Shown: piece after piece, positions 58,021-64,000 of the stretch
Layout of the letters: each line of letters starts with the position of its first letter
Numbering within the stretch: position 1 is the stretch's first letter
NCBI RefSeq assembly: GCF_954871325.1
Contig: NC_088776.1
Location: forward strand, 27,204,508-27,268,507
Direction of reading: 5' to 3'
From: Gordionus sp. m RMFG-2023
Taxonomy: Eukaryota > Nematomorpha > Gordioida > Chordodea > Parachordodidae
DNA: 64,000 bases
Program-made: the position numbers and the translations under genes
The notes under the pieces: generated by a model
Database searches by the model: none
Seen by the model: the letters and a program-made list of their open reading frames with translations, nothing else
Told to the model about the DNA's origin: nothing

Positions 58021-58924
58021 TAGTGCTGTAAGGGTTACTTCAAAAAAGAAACTCGTTACGTTTGAAAAAATGAAAGTTAATCGCTATTCAAAAAAGTAAC
58101 GCGTTACTTAATTTTATTTTTATTAATTTTTTTCCTATAGTGATAATAAAAATAAAATACAAAAATAATGTAATAAAAACTTCGCTGTGCTAAGCACACG
58201 CACAACTGGAAACTGGATAAGAAGATAGGTGGGTTATATTATATTTAATAAATAAAAAGTTCAATGGGGAAAATTTATTAAAAATATTTAAAGAATTTTA
58301 AAAAATCTTATTAGATCATATTCGTAAGAATCTTCATACAGATCCTCATCAATTTTTATTGACATTATCAGAACTTCATTCAGATCCTCATCAATTTTTA
58401 TTGACATTATCAGAATTTAATCTGAATTCATATTTTTTAGACATCAAGGTTGAAAAATTGAATTAGGTGCAATCTACACTTACAATGTTTAACTTATTAC
58501 CCTTAATTTTATTTATTTGTATAAAAAATGTTTTATACTGAGGACATGACAAGTTAATTCATCTTCACCTGAAAATAATTACTATTGACAAAATATTCTT
58601 AATAAATAAATTATAATATTAGGGAATATAAATTAACATAATTGCAATATTAAATAGATTAACAATCTTGATTGTATAAAAATTAACAACAAAAATGTAA
58701 TAAATAAAATAAAAATGAAGAACCTTGGTGGTTGATCTGAATTAAAAACTCGGATATTTTATCAAATTAAAAAAATATATAATATATTTTCTATTTTAAG
58801 TAACGTTCAAAAAAGTAAACGCGTTACTCGTTACTTTTTAAACAAGTAACAAATGGCCTTATTTTCCCTCAAAATGTTAATGCGGTTAGTAAAGACGTTA
58901 CTCTTATCGATGTTTTAAGCACAA
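58021..58924. repeat. hAT-type MITE with GTTACT repeats
   Basis: Starts TAGTGCTGTAAGGGTTACTT and ends near GATGTTTTAAGCACAATA. AACGCGTTAC and AAAGTAA words crowd both ends and are inverted between them (GTAACGCGTTACTTAA at 58098; AACGCGTTACTCGTTAC at 58818). No clear transposase. No target duplication could be confirmed. Confidence 0.55.
58332..58415. repeat. 42-bp tandem duplication
   Basis: 58332-58373 and 58374-58415 differ by one base and contain GATCCTCATCAATTTTTATT. Located inside the preceding MITE. Confidence 0.85.
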
Positions 58925-59650
58925 TAATTATAAAAATATAAACTGTAAAAAATATTTAAAATTAGAAGCAAATAAATATTAAATATTTTTTTAAATTGAT
59001 AATTTAGACAAATTAGGGGAAGATAAAGCGAAATAAGTTATAATGTTGTCGATATTTAATTGTCTACATAAATTTTGCTTCATAGAAAAAATGTTTAAAT
59101 TATTAAGAAATGGTTCTTAGATTGTAGGGGAGTCTAGGGTTGTATTTTCCATAAAAATCGAAATGTATAAAATAGATGAAACAAATTTTCCAAAATAAAA
59201 CGTTAGTTTTATTCTTTACATATTTTTATGCCAGAAATTAATATATAAAATTTTTAAAAATGTAAATTGAAATAAAATTTAAATACACCTGCGGTACCAT
59301 TTAGCTTTCGCGATGCATGTTATAGCGCTTTATTTTTAGATTTTTAAATTTTATTTATATAATAATGTTAATCCTAAGTAATAAAGGAAACACTGTCAAA
59401 TATGTTAAATTTAACAGGTTCATCCATATTTCACTTGAAAAACTGTGGTCACTTAAAACATTTATATAATTTATAAAAATTAAGTCCCATTTTCATATTA
59501 TCATTCATGACCCTAGACAAACTTATGGCTTCTAGTGTTTTTATAAATATAGTGAAATTAATTTTATTAAAAATAGATACCTGCTTAAAAATGGCTAATA
59601 CGCACCCCGCCAAAACCTACCCCAAGTTTTCGCATTTTATTCAAGATATT
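58925..59650. other. No gene seen
   Basis: A/T-rich apart from a GTAGGGGAGTC patch at 59125 and a C-rich patch at 59600, which may be the two ends of a degenerate MITE. Confidence 0.35.
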
Positions 59651-59669
59651 ATGTTGCCATAAATATTGC

Positions 59670-59880
59670 CAATATTTTTATCAGTGACCCAGGTCCGGCC
59701 TGGCCTTAAGCTCGTCCCAGACACATGGGTTAAAACGTAAATTTAAAAAAAAATCAAGGTCGGTACTATTTTTTTTAAAAAAATACTCGGGAATGCCAAA
59801 AATATATATTTTTTAAAAATAGACGAGCCTAATTTTTTTTAAGAAACGGACCGGACCGAATATTGTAAATCGTTATTATA
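59670..59880. repeat. GC-rich MITE remnant
   Basis: CAGTGACCCAGGTCCGGCCTGG at the left and GGACCGGACCGAATATTG at the right, with poly(T/A) between. It is like the other GC-rich MITEs but lacks a clear duplication. Confidence 0.5.
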
Positions 59881-59999
59881 ATATATATATATATTAATTA
59901 GAAATAAATAAAATATATTTAAAAATTGTGTATCAGAGAACAATATATCACATTCATTCACTAATCATATTTCCTATTTCCATTCTATTATATGTGGAT

Positions 60000-60115
60000 A
60001 GAGCCCTGCACGGGCTTAGCCAATCCCGAGCATCGGGATAAGGCGTAGGCATTGGAGACTTTTCTCAGGCTCTGGCTGGTCGGGCTGTAAGAGGCAGCTG
60101 CCCTAAAATTAAATA
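60000..60115. repeat. GC-rich repeat end (GAGCCCTGCACGGGC)
   Basis: A 115-bp G/C-rich island with AGAGCCCTGCACGGGCTTAG at its left, in the style of hAT terminal repeats. It directly follows the LINE-2 fragment on the minus strand. No partner end was seen. Confidence 0.4.
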
Positions 60116-60199
60116 TTAGAAATATCTTCTAAATGTAAATCAGAATCACATGTCATTTTTTACCTAACATATTTGACCATCCATAGTAGGAAAGTATCT

Positions 60200-61960
60200 T
60201 TTAAAGAAAAATCATTTTGTGAGGTGTGGGTGGTGATTGTGGGTTTTGAAAATATGCTCGAAATAAAGGCAGTGAATTGGTGGGAGATCCAATCCCTAAA
60301 CTACCATTGGTGAATAATGAAGCTTGAGCCCATGCAGTTTCATTGAATTTTAGATTCAAAATATTTTAGATTATTCCTTCTCCATAAATACTTAGAGGGA
60401 TGGGATATTTAAAAGTAGGCCTTGAGCATAGAGCAAAAAGTATGCGTGGAATGTTAAAGTAGAAGAAGAATGATTCATGCGAGTGTAGCAAGTCAAGAAG
60501 GTCACCAAGCTTAAGAAGGATATCAAGAGTAGGGTGGAGGAAGACACTGATTGACGTGAATCTGCTTACTGGGGAACCTATATGTGTTAATTCCTCCTTA
60601 AAGGTAATTTTGAAATTGTGGGGATTTTGATAGGAGTTTACTTGCACAAATTCGGAGTTTGTGGGGTTGAGAATGACAACAGCATATCGCATTTTCTTGA
60701 TAGTGTGCAGCCTTATTATTGGTTTTCAATTGGGGTCCACTAACGATTCCATCGTCTATATACTAGACGTGAAGTGAAAGTGAGCATTCTGAATTAATGT
60801 TTTGAATTATGTTAATGATTGCAAGACAAAATGAAAGAGATCCTAGTGGATCACCTTATTGGATGCCCTCGGCTGAGATTTTTTTTAAGAGTTGAATTGC
60901 AAAATTGATGGAAATTGGTAACAAGAATAAGAAATTTGATGTAGCATGGGAATGACGTGCTCGCTGATTGCAAGAATGAGTTCTGTAAGAGGGTGTTGTA
61001 TGCATTAGCAAAATCAATTTTGACAAGTGTTTCATTTGTGGGACTGCTTTCCAAATAAAGACGAGTAAGATGTACAACATCCGCCTATGACTCCTCTCCC
61101 TAATTCAAATGGGGCGAGAAGGTTAGAGGTCTCATATTTTAGAGACAAGGCGGCTGAAGGTTAAACCAATGGCTATTGGCGTGATATCTTTGTTAGGTTC
61201 TGTAAGGTTATAAGTCTGATTCAAAAAGAATGGGGGAAACAAAGCTGGAACATTACAATATAAGATTAGGTTGCACAAGTTTGTGATTTTAAGAAGAATG
61301 GAAGTTTGTGAGCTGATCAATAAAGAAGTTCTGCCCTCGAGGAATATGAGTCTGATTCCATCTAGGGCTTTAGCGAAGTCCCTGGAAAGATAGGATTACC
61401 TCTTACTTCGTCTGAAGTGAAATCGGAAGCCCAATGAGAATACGATTGTTAATTAGTGTTGAAGTGAAAGAAGGGTGTTTTAAAAGAGTTTTATGTATGT
61501 TTCATCTGAGTGGTCAGCTAGAGAATCATAAGAAGAGTATAATTTGAGAGTTCCATTAATATTTAAACAGTCGATTTTCTTTGAAATAAGTTTGGATTTA
61601 AGCTCAAGGAGAAGCTTTTTTTATTAAAAAATTGTGTGACCCTTAAACTCTTGGAGATGGGGAGAAACATCGCACGAGGCGTTTTTAATTTGTTGGGTTA
61701 AAGAAATTCTTGAGAATTTATCATGTAACCTAAATAAAGGTATTGTAACCAAAGAATAGGAATTAAGCCATCCGTCTCACTGTTAAAGTTTTGCAATTGC
61801 GAGGAGATACAATCAGAGAGAGACTTAGCGACTTGTAACCTAGCACCCTTGGGAATTCTTGATATGATATTAGGTTTTCTGGTATTGAGTAGGTCTGAGA
61901 AAGGTGTATTAAAAGCAGGATTTAAAGAGTTTATGAAAGGGCTGGGAAGCATGGAAACGT
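60200..61960 (-). pseudogene. LINE-2 reverse transcriptase, longest copy
   Basis: Minus-strand blocks in order: RKPNIISRIPKGARLQVAKS (about 61890-61830), LCNLILYCNVPALFPPFF and then ITPIAIGLTFSRLVSKI (61320-61135), ETLVKIDFANAYNTL (catalytic Asp of block A, about 61030-60985), GLxLNPT-type LNPTNSEFVQV (about 60670), DLLDLLHSHESFFFYF and RILFALCSRPTFKYPIP (about 60500-60390), and finally AWAQASLFTNGSLGIGSP (about 60330-60270). This is the RT of an invertebrate LINE whose post-RT part carries a Cys/His motif. Several stops and shifts separate the blocks; the YADD region is not preserved. Clade not determined. Confidence 0.75.
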
Positions 61961-63190
61961 TCTGGGAGAGAGGTGAAAGTCTTGAATGAGGGCACTAATG
62001 ATTGGTCTATGAACATAAAATACACCATCATTTGTTAAATGTAAAAGTTTCAGGCAGGAAGGGCAGTTGTAATATCATAAAGCGGTAATGAATAGAGCAA
62101 GGGCTATTGCCAAATATTAGAATGTAAAGCAAATAACCTGAGTGAATGGAACGACTACATGTGAGAAAAATAAATTAATGTGATAATTAATGAATTTAAA
62201 GCTATATCCAGATGCAATAAAACATTGATAAAAAAAGGCGCAATTATGAATGAATTTAAGGTTAAATATATCCAGACGCGAAAATAAAATATGATAAAAA
62301 GAAGCTCGAATTGATAAATTTATCCAATTCCACGTGGTTTAAATAAGAGAAATAAAGTCATGTTATGTGTCAAGGAAAATAAAGGCCTAAACTGGGAAAT
62401 AGGTTTGATTATATTAAGTGAATGAATCAGGATATGTGAAGTCACGATAATGAATACCTCGAAAATGATGCTAGATTAAAAAGAAAAAGATAATCCGAAG
62501 CAAAGCGAGCGAATAAAATTGAAACAGAGAAAATTATTAATATGCGATTAATAAATTTTAATTTTTTGCCAACAAACCAATAGACGAGATGAAATATATA
62601 AGATATAATTAAATCGCGCGATAAATAATTTAGCGATAAAAAAAATTGTGTTTAATTCAACGGTTTTTATTTAAAAAAATAATGAACTCTGATACAAAAA
62701 CAGAATAGCTCCAAATTTGACAAAATGTAGCGAAATATTGGTAAGTTTTAATATGTATGATAAGCCACAATTGGATAAGAAAGTGTATAATAGTGCGATA
62801 ATTAAAGCTGAATGGCGAAATATAAAAGAGATAATTGGAATTTAAAGGAAAAAAGAATACTCAATACTTCCTGTAAGAAGTCTATGAATTGATGTGCGAA
62901 AAAAGCAAAGGAATAATAAATATGTAGACAAAAAATATCGAGCAAAGCTCATATTAAATACTTTATATATAAATCTATATTGAAATAGACATGAAAAATA
63001 TTTAAAAAATGAATAAATATATCAAATTTAAAAAAAAATATTTAAAATAAAGAAGTAATATTTATATTAAAAACTTTTATTTAAAAGGAGAATGCTAAGT
63101 GAACAGTTCAGGCCAAGAATTAATTATATAATTGAACCAAATTATTATGATATCAATATTTTGTTTCAATTTATAAAATTGGGAGATATG
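61961..63190. other. No gene seen
   Basis: A/T-rich with many GATAAAT/GCGATTAATAA words. The part 61961-62100 may be the 5' continuation of LINE-2 but shows no clear block. Confidence 0.35.
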
Positions 63191-63199
63191 TTTTTTTCT

Positions 63200-63960
63200 T
63201 TATAAATTGCCCAAAGGAGCAAAATGATATAGCTACGATGGGAACAAAATAGTTATCACCCATCTGGTAGAAATATTTTTGGCATTGTACTCGGTCTGAG
63301 AAGAAGATCATGCATATTATTAGAAGGAGCAAGGTGGTCTATGCAAGTAAAATTCCAGATCAAGGGCTTGCCTGATACAAAGGGAACTATAGTTTTGGCG
63401 TCAGGGCGTTTCTTATATATGCAGAATATGGGTTCAAGAATGCACGGGAGATTTGTATTGAAAAATATAGCAAGAAGGGTATTTATTTAATTGTGTTGTT
63501 TGACAATCATGGTATCCAAAGCAATCTGCGACCTGATTACATTTGTTGCAAGTGTATTGGTTTAAAAATAGTATTCTCAAGCGCAAACTGATTGCATAAC
63601 AAAATGAGTCGTCATCTATTGATTATTTAAGAAACTGAGTAGAAATCGAGCCATTCATGGCCGGAGTTGTTTAAATTAAGTGTCCTAAGGAGGGATTTGT
63701 ATTAGTGATGATCGCCAAAGTTGAGGTAAGCGAAGGAAAGAGATTCCCTATATCCCAGTCTCTTTATTTTAATGAACCTTCTTGTTACATGTTCCCCCAG
63801 AAGGCTTACGAGAAATCAAATAACCAAAATTTAAATAGTCTATATAGAATTTTCAAAATAAAAAGAATTTCTAAAAAGTACCACAATCATCATGGGATAC
63901 AATATTTTCCTATGAATCAATTGCTTCAAAGGTCTGTACCCAAATGGAAGGTTTAGTAAG
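63200..63960 (-). pseudogene. LINE-2 C-terminal region
   Basis: Minus strand: LNLNNSGHEWLDFYSV (about 63680-63640), YTCNKCNQVADCFGYHDC (Cys/His motif, about 63565-63510), RPDAKTIVPFVSGKPLIWNF followed by TCIDHLAPSN (about 63410-63310), then RPSTMPKIFLPDG. This is the post-RT region in family order, with interruptions in between. The + strand open frame at 63705-63956 is its shadow. Confidence 0.7.
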
Positions 63961-64000
63961 TAGTTGTTTTTTACCCTCCCTCCTCTCACGTTGGAGCCAC

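Noticed and set aside
63705-63956. 83-codon + strand frame
   Set aside because: Antisense to the LINE-2 C-terminal fragment.
1-64000. tRNA, rRNA, CRISPR arrays and prokaryotic operons
   Set aside because: None visible: no clover-leaf with a proper GGTTCRANNCC T-arm, no rRNA cores, no spacer-repeat arrays; the repeats present are transposon ends. A covariance-model search would be decisive.

Overview
This is a strongly A+T-rich window, visibly about three quarters A/T, from a eukaryote that is almost certainly an invertebrate animal. It contains hAT, piggyBac, Tc1/mariner and LINE elements, a spliced gene with 39-41 bp introns, and standard stop codon use. I cannot place the species. No rRNA, tRNA, CRISPR array or bacterial-type operon was seen. 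Nearly everything is transposable-element debris in layers. The host-gene candidates are two genes hidden by splicing.

The main host gene is a homologue of UVSSA, the scaffold protein of transcription-coupled nucleotide excision repair. It runs on the + strand from 7750 to 28731 in five exons. Three introns are only 39-41 bp, but the fourth is about 19.4 kb and packed with transposons. The predicted protein (486 aa) has the N-terminal VHS-like domain and an acidic motif like the TFIIH-binding motif of human UVSSA. It stops just after that motif, so the C-terminal third is missing or lies on an exon I could not find. A 2.0 kb LINE with a 13-bp target duplication sits 12 bp upstream of its start codon. 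A second, tentative host gene at 53593-53757 encodes a 35-residue secreted-type peptide across one 57-bp intron.

Layout. 1-3215: a C-rich stretch, then a giant inverted pair of an unnamed ~2.5 kb TIR element (here R1). 3216-5700: a gag-bearing LTR-element fossil and short retroposon repeats. 5717-7724: LINE. 7750-28731: UVSSA, with intron 4 holding an inverted pair of 1.5 kb hAT elements, MITEs, a nearly intact piggyBac (17881-20712), a hAT with transposase remnants (21680-23064) and a Ty3/Gypsy-type fossil (about 24.1-26.65 kb). 28.7-42 kb: fragments of a second LINE family (LINE-2), GC-rich hAT MITEs, a Tc1-like deletion derivative and hAT remnants. 42-47 kb: a hAT element and a second R1 copy carrying two nested hAT MITEs with perfect 8-bp duplications. 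47-64 kb: more LINE-2 and hAT elements and the small peptide gene.

Many boundaries are fixed by target-site duplications read directly from the sequence (8 bp for hAT, TA for mariner-like, TTAA for piggyBac, 13 bp for the LINE). Family names rest on recognised protein motifs. No database search was possible.
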